A DNA stretch of 34,337 bases from an uncultured Clostridia bacterium (GCA_946184925.1 CAMHHL010000016.1:1-34337), one strand, 5' to 3'; shown: positions 1 to 11,550, counted from the stretch's first letter. The notes: generated by a model not told the origin, from the sequence alone. Program-made: numbers and translations.

Positions 1-170
1 AAATGAGCGTTACCGAGCTTGCCGAAAAGGTGGGAATAACGCTCACAAATATATCAATTCTTAAAACAGGCAAAGCGAAAGCTGTAAAATTTACAACGCT
101 TGCCAAAATATGCGAGGCATTAGATTGCCAACCGGGGGACATTTTTGAATATGTGTCCGGTGATGTTTAA
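1..170 (+). CDS. XRE/Cro-type helix-turn-helix regulator, 5'-truncated by window edge
   Basis: Open frame from the edge to TAA at 168-170: MSVTELAEKVGITLTNISILKTGKAKAVKFTTLAKICEALDCQPGDIFEYVSGDV, typical HTH_XRE (YozG-like) helix pattern. Too short for the supplied ORF track. Confidence 0.8.
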   Translation, partial: MSVTELAEKVGITLTNISILKTGKAKAVKFTTLAKICEALDCQPGDIFEYVSGDV

Positions 171-193
171 TAGATACAAAATATAGTGTAAAA

Positions 194-799
194 ATGAAAA
201 AATACATTCTACCGATTTTTTTGTTATTTTCCATCTTTTTTATGAACTCCTGTTCTTATATGGGCTTAATACCTCACGGTGATCCTCACGGTGATATTGT
301 TATAAATGTTATAACGGCAAAGGAGACTAATGAATGGGAAGAAAAAAACGAATCAGATAAGAAATACTATGCCATTTACAGTAACGGCATTTATCAAGAA
401 ACAGATAAATTCAAAGCTGATGATGTTAACATATACCATGTTGATCCTCATGAAACATTTTTAACTGAAATAGTTGGAAACAGGATAGTAAACACAGTCG
501 TTAAGCCGACCGTAACGGATAATAACAATAATCTTATAACTCCCGATGATAATATGATTAATATTATTAACGCCACAGCAAATTCAATAGAGCATGATAT
601 TTGGAAATTTGAAATATTCAAAGACAATAATAAATATTTTGCGTTTATTTGGCTTAATGTTAATTGGTGTTCACCGTGTGAATTGTACGAATACGACATA
701 GATAAAAAATCCATACATCAGCTTTGCGAATGGGATGAAATAGATATAGTAGGAATCTCTGTTCCGGATAGCATAAATAATTTTTCTTCGGATAAATAA
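194..799 (+). CDS. Predicted lipoprotein of unknown function
   Basis: 201-aa ORF; N-terminal hydrophobic segment followed by lipobox-like MNSC. Confidence 0.7.
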   Translation: MKKYILPIFLLFSIFFMNSCSYMGLIPHGDPHGDIVINVITAKETNEWEEKNESDKKYYAIYSNGIYQETDKFKADDVNIYHVDPHETFLTEIVGNRIVNTVVKPTVTDNNNNLITPDDNMINIINATANSIEHDIWKFEIFKDNNKYFAFIWLNVNWCSPCELYEYDIDKKSIHQLCEWDEIDIVGISVPDSINNFSSDK

Positions 800-832
800 T
801 TAAGTCCGTTATGAACACTCCGACCACGAAAG

Positions 833-870
833 AACGTCACCGTTGATATAAAATCAGCGGTGACGTTTTG
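833..870. terminator. Bidirectional hairpin terminator
   Basis: ACGTCACCG-ttgatataaaatcag-CGGTGACGTTTT lies between convergent genes. Confidence 0.65.
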
Positions 871-875
871 CTATA

Positions 876-2501
876 TTATTTTACTTTTATCTTAATTGTT
901 TTGACAACCTTTTGTGATTTGTAATTGTTGTTTCCTTTTGCGGTTACGGTAATTTTCACCTTATAGGTCTTGCCTTTCTTTAAGCCTTTGGCGACGGTCA
1001 TTGTGCCGCTCTTAACGGTAACTTTTTTGTTGTTGGTCTTATAAGTAACAGAGCCCTGAGCCTTGCTGACCACAACAGCCTTCTTGATGGTTGTCTTTGC
1101 TTTTGCTTTTGCGGTCGCGGATTTCTTGTAGCCAAGTGTCATCGGGTTAGCGGCTTTGTTAATCTTAAATGTCTTATTAACCGAACCCTCGTAATCGCCC
1201 TTGCCTGTGATTGTCATTGTGGCTGTGCCCGCGTTCTTGTTGTTCTTGTAGCTTACGGTATAGTCTTTGCCGCTATTTAAGGTCTTTGTGCCGTCCTTGA
1301 CGGTGATAACCTGAGTCTGAGCCTTGCCGCTGTAGGTTTTGGCTTTGATGCCCGTTACCTTTGCGTTTTTGATTGTTTTGCTGTCAATAAGGAATCGGTA
1401 TTCGACGTAGATTTCCTTTGCCGCGTCCTCGCCTTCCCATTCGAATGCGTATTCATCGCTTCCGTTTACCCTTGCGTCAACGGTTGAAACTACAGAAACA
1501 TCCGCGTTATTTACGTAGGCGAATTCATATCCGTCCGCAGCGGTGAGCTTTACGGTAAAGCTGTATGTTTTGCCAAGCACAAACTCCTCGCCCGCTTTGA
1601 AGGACAATTCGTCGGTTTCGTTGAACCACTCCGCAAACTCGAGGGTATATCTTTCGTCTGTGTCACAGCTGAATTCAGCCTTGTCGCCCGCGGCGAATTT
1701 GGGAACGCCCGTGATATCTACGCACTGAATAAGCTTTGAATACAAAGTTGAAAAGTTGTTGTCCTTAGCGTATTGGTCGCCGATGGAATTTTTCGCGGCA
1801 TAAACGGTAAAGTCGCTCATGGGAAGATAAATATTATTTTTGTCATAATAGAATCCGAACGCGCGCTCTCCGATTGACTTTACCTCGGAGGGAATATAAA
1901 CATAACGCAGCGGGCAGCCTTCAAAGGCATACATCTCGATCGAGGCTTTCAGACCGTCGGGCAGAATTACTTGAGAAAGGGAGGTGCAATTGCCAAAGGC
2001 GCTCTGCCCTATGTATGTTACGCTTTTGGGGACAATCACGCTGCCTCCTAAGGGCGACATGGTAAACGCAAAATCGCCTATTGTTTTGAGGTTTTTGGGC
2101 AGGGTGATTCCGAGGAGGTTTTCGCAATCCTCAAAGGCGTGCTCGCCGATAGTTTCAAGGCTGTCGGGCAGATAAACATGCTCCAGACCGTATAAAAATC
2201 CGAACGCGTTTTCGCCGATAGTCTTTATGCCGTCTTCGATGTAAACGCACTCGATGTCGTATTTCTCATCCCAGTTATCCCACGGGTATATAGTATTATA
2301 GTTTTCGGGATTAATTTCGGGAGCGATGTTTGTTCCGTTTTTGATTACGAGCTTACGGCTGCTCTCGTAAAAGGCGTAGTCGCAGTCGCCGACCGTACCC
2401 TCGTATTTCGGGGACTCTGCTTTCTCAGCCGAGACGGTTATAACCGTAAACAAGCTCACAAGCATAAGCAGAGCGAGAATAATGCTGATTGATTTTTTCA
2501 T
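876..2501 (-). CDS. Secreted BspA-like leucine-rich-repeat (LRR_5) surface protein with C-terminal Ig-like/cell-wall repeat regions
   Basis: Signal peptide MKKSISIILALLMLVSLFTVITVSA; repeated 'IGENAFGF..LEHVYLPDSLETIGEHAFEDCENL' LRR_5 pattern; Lys-rich repeat C-terminus. Confidence 0.85.
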   Translation of the reverse strand: MKKSISIILALLMLVSLFTVITVSAEKAESPKYEGTVGDCDYAFYESSRKLVIKNGTNIAPEINPENYNTIYPWDNWDEKYDIECVYIEDGIKTIGENAFGFLYGLEHVYLPDSLETIGEHAFEDCENLLGITLPKNLKTIGDFAFTMSPLGGSVIVPKSVTYIGQSAFGNCTSLSQVILPDGLKASIEMYAFEGCPLRYVYIPSEVKSIGERAFGFYYDKNNIYLPMSDFTVYAAKNSIGDQYAKDNNFSTLYSKLIQCVDITGVPKFAAGDKAEFSCDTDERYTLEFAEWFNETDELSFKAGEEFVLGKTYSFTVKLTAADGYEFAYVNNADVSVVSTVDARVNGSDEYAFEWEGEDAAKEIYVEYRFLIDSKTIKNAKVTGIKAKTYSGKAQTQVITVKDGTKTLNSGKDYTVSYKNNKNAGTATMTITGKGDYEGSVNKTFKINKAANPMTLGYKKSATAKAKAKTTIKKAVVVSKAQGSVTYKTNNKKVTVKSGTMTVAKGLKKGKTYKVKITVTAKGNNNYKSQKVVKTIKIKVK

Positions 2502-2529
2502 AAGATTTCCTCCTTATATTCTTATATTT

Positions 2530-2559
2530 ATTGTATAAAAAATATATATTATTTGTCAA
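2530..2559 (-). promoter_or_regulatory. Sigma-A-type promoter of the LRR gene
   Basis: Minus strand TTGACA-N18-TACAAT. Confidence 0.5.
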
Positions 2560-2716
2560 TAGACTCAAAGGTTTTTATGCAGTGTTCTCTATTAGCTGAC
2601 CGCACTTATGAAAAAACGTATCTTACTCTCAAAAAACGTATTTTTTGCTTTATTAGTTGACCACAGTTGATTTTCGAAAATTTCATTGTATCAAAATTGA
2701 CGTACAAACCCAGTAT

Positions 2717-2915
2717 GAGTGTTCATAACGGATTTAAGGCAACACCGCACAATTCAAGGCGCACGGCTTGCTTGAATATTATTCCGTCAGCTTGCCCAAA
2801 AAATCTCGGCAAGGCGTCAGCCTTACCTTGATTTATTTGTACAACCTGACGAAAAATCTTGCTGCGCAATCCGCACACCTGAATTATGCGGTATTGCCTT
2901 AAGTTATGGACACTC
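2717..2915. mobile_element. MITE-like element with long imperfect terminal inverted repeats
   Basis: Left end GAGTGTTCATAACGGATTTAAGGCAACACCGCACAATTCAAGG; reverse complement of right end GAGTGTCCATAACTTAAGGCAATACCGCATAATTCAGG. No plausible coding content. Confidence 0.65.
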
Positions 2916-3049
2916 ATTCTTTTTCGGTCTGTATTCCGGAGTTTGCCGTACAAATTCCCTGCTCGCTATAACATAAGACAATTTAAGAAATTGACATTAA
3001 GGTATATTCTTGATATAATTTTTTTAGAAAAAACTTCGAGGTGAATGCA

Positions 3050-3586
3050 GTGAAAAATAATAAAACATTCTTTTCAGTTTTAATTGCGATATTATTTATC
3101 TTTTTGTTTCCGATAACAGCGTCTGCAAATTCATCATGGCATTGGGTTTCTTCAAAACGTCCTCTGGATTTGTTGCCTATCGTAATAATCTTGACGCTGA
3201 TAATAGAGATTGTTTTAATCAATTATTTGGCAAAAGTTAAAGACCTAAAACGTGTAATACCTGTCGTTTCGTTGGCAAATTTGGCTTCTTTTTTGGTGCC
3301 GTATATATGGCTGGGGATTTCCCCTGATAACGTATATTCTTCTTATACTTCCGAAAATGGTATATTTTATGCAATCAATTATACAGTAACCGCTACACCA
3401 ACGTTTACAGTTTCGCTTTTCTATTTATTTATAACACTGTTTGTTGAATTTCCTATTGTATATCTGTTTTTGCGAAAGAAGACTTCTAATAAAAAGGTTT
3501 TAATTGCGGTTATTATTGCTGCTAATGTTTTAACTACCGCAATGACCTTTGCTGTTGAACGTATTTTTTGTCACGGAAAATGGTAA
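3050..3586 (+). CDS. Small multi-pass membrane protein, unknown function
   Basis: Signal/TM-rich protein (KNNKTFFSVLIAILFIFLFPITASANSSWHW...). GTG at 3050 fits the GAGGTG SD better than ATG at 3041. Confidence 0.65.
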   Translation: MKNNKTFFSVLIAILFIFLFPITASANSSWHWVSSKRPLDLLPIVIILTLIIEIVLINYLAKVKDLKRVIPVVSLANLASFLVPYIWLGISPDNVYSSYTSENGIFYAINYTVTATPTFTVSLFYLFITLFVEFPIVYLFLRKKTSNKKVLIAVIIAANVLTTAMTFAVERIFCHGKW

Positions 3587-3623
3587 GTAAATAACAATCC
3601 GTTATGAACACTCGCACCATATT

Positions 3624-3653
3624 TTAAGGGAGTACCACTCGGTACTCCCTTAA
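3624..3653. terminator. Bidirectional terminator hairpin
   Basis: Perfect 13-bp stem TTAAGGGAGTACC-actc-GGTACTCCCTTAA between convergent genes. Confidence 0.75.
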
Positions 3654-3662
3654 ATTATTTGT

Positions 3663-5270
<1,608 letters not shown>

Positions 5271-6755
5271 TTATAAATTCGTATAGCCCATCAGGCTTTC
5301 ATCAACCTCGCGCGCGCAATCTCTGCCGTCGCGGATTGCGCGTACAACAAGCGACTGTCCGCTGTGCATATCTCCTGCGGTAAAGACGTTTTCTATGTTC
5401 GTCTTATGCGTGCCGTTTTGTCCCGAGACATTCGTTCTGCCGTCGAGCTCCACGCCGAAGGCAGAGGTTACATAGCTCTCGCTTCCGAGGAAGCCTGCCG
5501 CGATGAGCGCAAGCTCGGCTTTGACCTCGTATTCGGAGCCTTCAATTTCTTTCATATTCATTCTGCCTGTTTTTTTGTCCTTTTCAAAGCAAAGCTTTAC
5601 CAGAACGGCGCCGCTCAGATTTCCTTTTTCGTCCTTCAAAAACCTTTTGACGGTTGTTTGATATTCGCGCGGATCCTTGCCGAACAGCGCGATTGCTTCC
5701 TCCTGACCGTAGTCGGTTTTCAGAACTCTCGGCCATTGCGGCCACGGGTTATTTTCGGCGCGTGTTTCGGGCGGCTTGGGCATCATTTCAAGCTGAACGA
5801 CGCTTTTCGCTCCGTGGCGGATAGCCGTACCTACGCAGTCGTTGCCCGTGTCGCCGCCGCCGATTACAAGAACGTTCCTGTCCTTTGCGCTGATGAAGGT
5901 TCCTTCCTTCAAGCCGTTGTCAAGGAGCGACCTCGTGGTTGATTTCAAAAAGTCAACGGCAAAATATATGCCGTCGGCTTCACGCCCCTCAGCCTTGATG
6001 TTGCGCGGATTTGACGCGCCGCAGCATAGAATTATGCGGTCAAAGCTGCTTTTTAGTTCTTTGAAAGAAATATCCTTCCCGACGTTTACATTGGTTTTGA
6101 ATTCAACGCCTTCTTCCTTCATGATATCGATCCGGCGTTTTATAACGCTTTTGTCGAGCTTCATATTCGGAATACCGTACATCAGCAGTCCGCCGGGGCG
6201 GTCGCTGCGCTCGAAAACGGTGACACTGTGACCGCGGTGGTTGAGCTGATCCGCCGCCGCAAGCCCCGAAGGCCCCGAGCCGATTACGGCAACGCGCTTT
6301 CCGGTGCGGTTTTTGGGCGGTTCAGCCTTTGCCCAGCCGTTTTCATAAGCGCTTTCAACAATGGCGTATTCATTATTCCGAACCGTTACGGCGTCGCCGT
6401 TAGCGGAGCAGGTGCAAGCCTTTTCGCATAGGGCAGGGCAAACTCTTGACGTAAATTCGGGGAAATTGTTGGTCAGTCTGAGCCTTTTGTAGGCTTCTTC
6501 CGGTGAATTCCTGTAAAGCAAATCGTTCCACTCGGGGATAAGGTTGTTGAGCGGACAGCCGCTTATCATTCCTCCGATATTCATTCCGGACTGGCAGAAC
6601 GGAACGCCGCATTCCATGCATCGCGCCGCCTGGCTTCTGCGCTCCTCCGGAGATAAGCAGGAGTGAAATTCGTTGAAATTGCGTATTCTTTCTTCCGCGG
6701 AGAACGCGCTGTTTTCCCTGCGCTCAAATTCTAAAAATCCTGTCGGCTTACCCAT
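5271..6755 (-). CDS. gltD: Glutamate synthase (NADPH) small subunit
   Basis: Cys-rich Fe-S N-terminus (CMECGVPFCQSG), GSGPSGLAAADQL and GGGDTGNDCVGTA nucleotide-binding motifs; overlaps the gltB stop (TAATG). Confidence 0.96.
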   Translation of the reverse strand: MGKPTGFLEFERRENSAFSAEERIRNFNEFHSCLSPEERRSQAARCMECGVPFCQSGMNIGGMISGCPLNNLIPEWNDLLYRNSPEEAYKRLRLTNNFPEFTSRVCPALCEKACTCSANGDAVTVRNNEYAIVESAYENGWAKAEPPKNRTGKRVAVIGSGPSGLAAADQLNHRGHSVTVFERSDRPGGLLMYGIPNMKLDKSVIKRRIDIMKEEGVEFKTNVNVGKDISFKELKSSFDRIILCCGASNPRNIKAEGREADGIYFAVDFLKSTTRSLLDNGLKEGTFISAKDRNVLVIGGGDTGNDCVGTAIRHGAKSVVQLEMMPKPPETRAENNPWPQWPRVLKTDYGQEEAIALFGKDPREYQTTVKRFLKDEKGNLSGAVLVKLCFEKDKKTGRMNMKEIEGSEYEVKAELALIAAGFLGSESYVTSAFGVELDGRTNVSGQNGTHKTNIENVFTAGDMHSGQSLVVRAIRDGRDCAREVDESLMGYTNL

Positions 6756-9700
6756 TATTTCTCCTCCTTTACAAGCGCGTAGAACGCCTTGATTCCTGCC
6801 TGTTCATCATCAAGCCCCTTAGCCTTGCCTCTTGCGATTTCTTCCGTGATTCGCTTGTAATCGCGTGGGATTATTTTTTTGAACAACGGCAGGAAGCTTT
6901 CAAATTCGGCGAGGATTCGCTTGCCTTTTTGTGAGCCTGTTTCCTTTACGTGCTCGCCGATGAGCGCCTTCAGCGCGTCGATATCCGCTTTGTCGGTGAG
7001 CTCTGAGCATTCGACCAGCTCCTTGTTAAGTCTTTGATAAAGGTGATGGTGCTCGTCAAGCACATACGCAACACCGCCCGACATACCGGCGGCAAAATTC
7101 TTGCCTGTTCGCCCGAGCACAACGACGCAGCCGCCTGTCATATACTCGCAGCCGTGGTCGCCGACGCCCTCGACAACAGCGGTCGCGCCCGAGTTGCGGA
7201 CGCAGAAGCGCTCGCCTGCAACGCCGTTGATAAACGCCTTGCCGCTTGTGGCGCCGTACAGCGCGACGTTGCCGATGATGATATTATCCTCGGCGTTAAA
7301 GCCCGAGTTCTCAGGCGGATAAACTACAAGCTTGCCGCCCGAAAGCCCCTTGCCGAAATAATCGTTGCTGTCGCCCGAGAGCTCAAGCGTCAGACCCTTG
7401 GGAATGAACGCGCCGAAGCTCTGTCCGCCCGAGCCGCTGCACTTCACCTTGTACGTGTCCTCGCTCAGAGAATTGCCGTATTTTTTCGTGAGCTCCGAGC
7501 CGAACGCGGTGCCGAGCGAGCGGTCGGTGTTTTTTACATCTGTTTCAATCGTCCTATTATTTTCGGTGAGCTTTCTGATAAGAAGCTTCTCGTCAACAGT
7601 TTCGCCGAGCTTAAAATCATAGAGCTTTTTGTTGTGATACTCTTGCTTTTCGTACACGTCGTCACAATCAAGTATCGCAGACAAATCGAGCTTTTTCTCC
7701 CTATCGGACAGATTTTTCCTCTGCCTGAGCAAGTCAACTCTGCCGACGAGCTCATCAAGCGAGCGAACGCCCAGCCTTGACATGTATTCTCTCAGCTCTT
7801 GCGCGATAAAGCGCATAAAATTCACTACATATCCGGGCTTGCCCGTGAAGCGTTTTCTGAGCTCCGGGTTCTGTGTAGCGACGCCGAACGGACAGGTGTC
7901 GAGATTGCAAACACGCATCATCGCGCAGCCGAGGGTTACGAGCGGCGCGGTAGCAAAGCCGAATTCCTCAGCGCCGAGAATAGCGGCAATCGTGACGTCG
8001 CGTCCGGTCATGAGCTTGCCGTCGGTTTCGATTACGACCTTATTGCGCAAGCCGTTTTGGATAAGCGTGCGGTGAGCCTCGGCGAGCCCGAGCTCCCACG
8101 GAAGTCCGGCGTTGTATATTGAGCTCCTCGGGGCGGCGCCTGTTCCGCCGTCGCAGCCCGAAATCAGGATTACACCGGCGCCGGCTTTCGCCACGCCTGC
8201 CGCGACTGTTCCCACTCCGCACTCGCTCACGAGCTTGACGGAGATTCGCGCGCTTTTGTTGGCGTTCTTCAAATCGTAAATCAGTTGAGCCAAATCCTCA
8301 ATTGAGTAGATGTCGTGATGGGGAGGAGGAGAGATGAGCGATACGCCCGGGGTTGAATGTCTGGTTTTCGCAATCCACGGATAGACCTTGTTGCCCGGAA
8401 GATGTCCGCCCTCGCCGGGCTTTGCGCCCTGCGCCATTTTAATCTGGATTTCGTCGGCGGAGTTCAGGTATTCGCTCGTCACTCCGAATCGTCCCGACGC
8501 AACCTGCTTGATTGCAGAACAACGATTGCTCCCGGTGCCCTTTGTCGCAAGGCGCTCCGGGCTCTCGCCGCCCTCGCCGGAGTTCGACTTGCCGTGAAGC
8601 GCATTCATCGCGAGAGCGAGCGCCTCGTGAGCCTCCTGCGAGATTGAACCGTATGACATCGCGCCTGTCTTGAAGCGCTTTACAATTTCGTCAACACTCT
8701 CAACCTCATCAAGCGGAACGGGATTTTCGGGATAATTAAAATCGAGCAAGCCGCGGATATTGACCGCGCCGAGCTCCTCGTCAATCATTTTTGTGTACTG
8801 CTTGAAAAGCTCGTAGTCGCCTGCGCGCGTCGCCGCCTGCAAGGTGTGAATGGTTCTCGGGTTATAGAGATGTTCCTCCCTGCCGCTGCGGAATTTGTGA
8901 CTTCCGCGCGAAACAAGCTCCGCGCTTGTTTCGAGACCCAGCGGGTCAAACGCCGAGGTGTGGAGAGCGTCAACGCCGCGTTCTATGTCGTCGAGCGTGA
9001 TGCCGCCTATGCGGCTCACGGTTCCGGTGAAATATTCGTCGATAACCTGACGGCTTATGCCGATTGCCTCAAAGTTCTGAGAACCGAGATATGACTGCAG
9101 CGTTGAGATTCCCATTTTTGAGGCGATTTTTACGATGCCGTGCAAGACAGCTTCGTTGTAATCGCTGACCGCGGCGTAAAAATCCTTGTCGAGCAAATCC
9201 TTGTGAATCAGCTCGCGGATTGTTTCTTGAACGAGATACGGATTAACCGCCGTTGCGCCGTATCCGAGCAGCGCGGCAAAATGATGAACCTCGCGCGGCT
9301 CTGCGCTTTCAAGAACAATCGAGAGCGAGGTGCGTTTTTTTGTTACAACAAGGTGGCGGTGGAGCGCCGAAACAGCAAGCAGCGACGGAATTGCAAGGTG
9401 GTTCTCGTCAACTCCGCGGTCTGAGAGAATGAGAATATTAGCGCCGTCGCTCACCGCCTTGTCAGCCTCAACAAAGAGCCTGCTCAGAGCCTTTTTCAAG
9501 CGCGTGTTCTTATAATAAAGTATCGGAATTACAGCGACCTTGAAGCCGCTTTCATGCATGCTTTTCAGCTTTAGAATATCGGTTGAGGACAGAATCGGGT
9601 TGTTCACCCTGATGACCTTGCAGTTTTCGGGCTTTTCCTCGAGAATATTTCCCGAATTGCCGAGGTAAACCGTGGTTGAGATGACAATCTCCTCGCGGAT

Positions 9701-11275
9701 CGCGTCAATCGGCGGATTTGTTACCTGAGCGAAAAGCTGCTTAAAATAATTGAAAAGCGGCTGATATTCTCTCGAGAGCGGCGGAATCGGGCTGTCCGTG
9801 CCCATTGAGGCTATTTGCTCCGAGCCGTTCTTCGCCATCGGCAGGATTGAGGTCATTACGTCCTCATAGGAATATCCGAACGCCTTTTGGAGCCTCTTGC
9901 GTTCATCGCCGTGGTGCTCCTCGACCTTGAGGTTGGGGATTTTTAAGTCCTTTAGCTTGACGAGATTTCCGTCGAGCCATTCGCCGTAGGGCTGCATTGA
10001 GGCGAAGCGCGTTTTCAGCGTGTCGTCGTCAACGAGCTCGCCCTTTACGGTGTCTACCAAAAGCATTTTTCCGGGGCGCAGTCTGTCCTTTGCCTTAACC
10101 CTCTCGGGCGCAATCGGGAGCGCGCCGACCTCGGAGGAGAGGATAAGACAGTCGTCATCGGTGATATAATAGCGTGACGGTCTGAGCCCGTTGCGGTCAA
10201 GCACAGCGCCCATAATATCGCCGTCTGAAAACAGGATGGACGCCGGACCGTCCCACGGCTCCATCATGGTAGCGTAATACTGATAAAAATCCTTCTTCTT
10301 GCGCGACATTGTGCCGTTTTTGTCCCACGGCTCCGGGATTGTAATCATGACTGCAAGCGGCAGCTCCATACCGCTCATCACAAGGAATTCGAGCGTGTTG
10401 TCGAGCATTGCGGAATCCGAGCCCTCGGCGTTGACTACGGGGATAACCTTGTCCAAATCGCCTTTCAGGTGCTCGCTGCGCATGTTTTCCTCACGCGCAA
10501 GCATTTTGTCGGCGTTGCCCTTTATTGTGTTAATCTCGCCGTTGTGAACTATCATTCGGTTCGGGTGAGCGCGTTCCCAGCTGGGGTTTGTGTTCGTCGA
10601 GAACCGCGAGTGAACCAGCGCGATCGCGCTCTGAAAATCGTCGTCCTGCAAATCGGTGAAGAAGTTGCGCAAATCGCCGACGAGAAACATTCCTTTATAT
10701 ACAATTGTCCTTGATGAGAGCGAAACAACGTATGTGTCCTCGTTGCTCTGCTCGAAAACCCTGCGCGCGACATACAGCCTGCGGTCGAACTCCAAGCCCT
10801 TCTTCACGCCGTCGGGACGCGCGATGAAGCACTGCTGAATATCCGGCATACAATCGAGAGCGCGTTTGCCGATAGCGTCGGGATTGTGCGGAACACTTCT
10901 CCAGCCGAGAACATTCAAGCCTTCCTTCCCGGCGATGATCTCGAACATCTTCCTCGCCTGATTGCGGAGCAGCTCATTCTGAGGGAAGAAGAACATTCCC
11001 ACTGCATAGTCGCGCTCAGCGCCGAGCTTTATGCCGATTTCGGCGGCAGCCTTTTTAAAGAAAGAATGCGAAATCTGGAGAAGAATTCCCACGCCGTCGC
11101 CTGTTTTTCCCTCGGCGTCCTTGCCGGCGCGGTGCTCCAGCGTCTCAACAATTGTGAGGGCGTTTTCAACCGTCTCGTGACTTTTGACGCCTTTGATATT
11201 AACAACCGCGCCGATTCCGCAGTTGTCGTGCTCAAATTGCGGAGAATACAAGCTGTTATTAGGTTTCCTGTTCAT
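6755..11275 (-). CDS. gltB: Glutamate synthase large subunit
   Basis: Class II GATase (HDNCGIG), glutamate synthase and GXGXG domains. Start placed at MNRKPNNSLYSPQFEHDNCGIG (SD AAAGGATG). The ORF-track start at 11338 overlaps the -35 box. Confidence 0.96.
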   Translation of the reverse strand: MNRKPNNSLYSPQFEHDNCGIGAVVNIKGVKSHETVENALTIVETLEHRAGKDAEGKTGDGVGILLQISHSFFKKAAAEIGIKLGAERDYAVGMFFFPQNELLRNQARKMFEIIAGKEGLNVLGWRSVPHNPDAIGKRALDCMPDIQQCFIARPDGVKKGLEFDRRLYVARRVFEQSNEDTYVVSLSSRTIVYKGMFLVGDLRNFFTDLQDDDFQSAIALVHSRFSTNTNPSWERAHPNRMIVHNGEINTIKGNADKMLAREENMRSEHLKGDLDKVIPVVNAEGSDSAMLDNTLEFLVMSGMELPLAVMITIPEPWDKNGTMSRKKKDFYQYYATMMEPWDGPASILFSDGDIMGAVLDRNGLRPSRYYITDDDCLILSSEVGALPIAPERVKAKDRLRPGKMLLVDTVKGELVDDDTLKTRFASMQPYGEWLDGNLVKLKDLKIPNLKVEEHHGDERKRLQKAFGYSYEDVMTSILPMAKNGSEQIASMGTDSPIPPLSREYQPLFNYFKQLFAQVTNPPIDAIREEIVISTTVYLGNSGNILEEKPENCKVIRVNNPILSSTDILKLKSMHESGFKVAVIPILYYKNTRLKKALSRLFVEADKAVSDGANILILSDRGVDENHLAIPSLLAVSALHRHLVVTKKRTSLSIVLESAEPREVHHFAALLGYGATAVNPYLVQETIRELIHKDLLDKDFYAAVSDYNEAVLHGIVKIASKMGISTLQSYLGSQNFEAIGISRQVIDEYFTGTVSRIGGITLDDIERGVDALHTSAFDPLGLETSAELVSRGSHKFRSGREEHLYNPRTIHTLQAATRAGDYELFKQYTKMIDEELGAVNIRGLLDFNYPENPVPLDEVESVDEIVKRFKTGAMSYGSISQEAHEALALAMNALHGKSNSGEGGESPERLATKGTGSNRCSAIKQVASGRFGVTSEYLNSADEIQIKMAQGAKPGEGGHLPGNKVYPWIAKTRHSTPGVSLISPPPHHDIYSIEDLAQLIYDLKNANKSARISVKLVSECGVGTVAAGVAKAGAGVILISGCDGGTGAAPRSSIYNAGLPWELGLAEAHRTLIQNGLRNKVVIETDGKLMTGRDVTIAAILGAEEFGFATAPLVTLGCAMMRVCNLDTCPFGVATQNPELRKRFTGKPGYVVNFMRFIAQELREYMSRLGVRSLDELVGRVDLLRQRKNLSDREKKLDLSAILDCDDVYEKQEYHNKKLYDFKLGETVDEKLLIRKLTENNRTIETDVKNTDRSLGTAFGSELTKKYGNSLSEDTYKVKCSGSGGQSFGAFIPKGLTLELSGDSNDYFGKGLSGGKLVVYPPENSGFNAEDNIIIGNVALYGATSGKAFINGVAGERFCVRNSGATAVVEGVGDHGCEYMTGGCVVVLGRTGKNFAAGMSGGVAYVLDEHHHLYQRLNKELVECSELTDKADIDALKALIGEHVKETGSQKGKRILAEFESFLPLFKKIIPRDYKRITEEIARGKAKGLDDEQAGIKAFYALVKEEK

Positions 11276-11309
11276 TCCAATCATCCTTTCGGGCAATTTT
11301 ATGTCGTTA

Positions 11310-11338
11310 ATTATACAACCGCGTTGCACGCTTGTCAA
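11310..11338 (-). promoter_or_regulatory. Consensus gltB promoter
   Basis: Minus strand TTGACA-N17-TATAAT, about 35 nt upstream of the chosen start. Confidence 0.8.
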
Positions 11339-11452
11339 TAGAAAATTGCATATTTTACAATCACAACTTTCAAAATTAACGATATTTAAGGCTAAAGCAG
11401 AAAATAAATCATAAAATAATGCAAGAAAAATAAATAATGTTGCAATTTCGTA

Positions 11453-11481
11453 TTGACAAACATATCATTCTGTTATATACT
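11453..11481 (+). promoter_or_regulatory. glmS promoter
   Basis: TTGACA-N17-TATACT. Confidence 0.8.
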
Positions 11482-11550
11482 CATATCATAGTCCGGGCGT
11501 GCGCCGTGAGTTGTGCGTTTGCGCCTGAAAATGATTTTCGGAGGATAAAT

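Noticed and set aside
2723-2953. Minus-strand 76-aa ORF
   Set aside because: Lies over the MITE and its inverted repeats; no homology pattern.
7034-7780. Plus-strand 248-aa ORF antisense to gltB
   Set aside because: Entirely inside gltB on the opposite strand, low-complexity Ala/Arg composition; shadow ORF of GC-biased codons.
11276-11338. N-terminal extension of GltB (MTSVQRGCIINDIKLPERMIG)
   Set aside because: Would overlap the consensus -10/-35 promoter; internal ATG at 11275 has a good SD.
11482-11550. glmS ribozyme upstream of glmS
   Set aside because: Leader too short given the consensus promoter; no recognisable ribozyme core.
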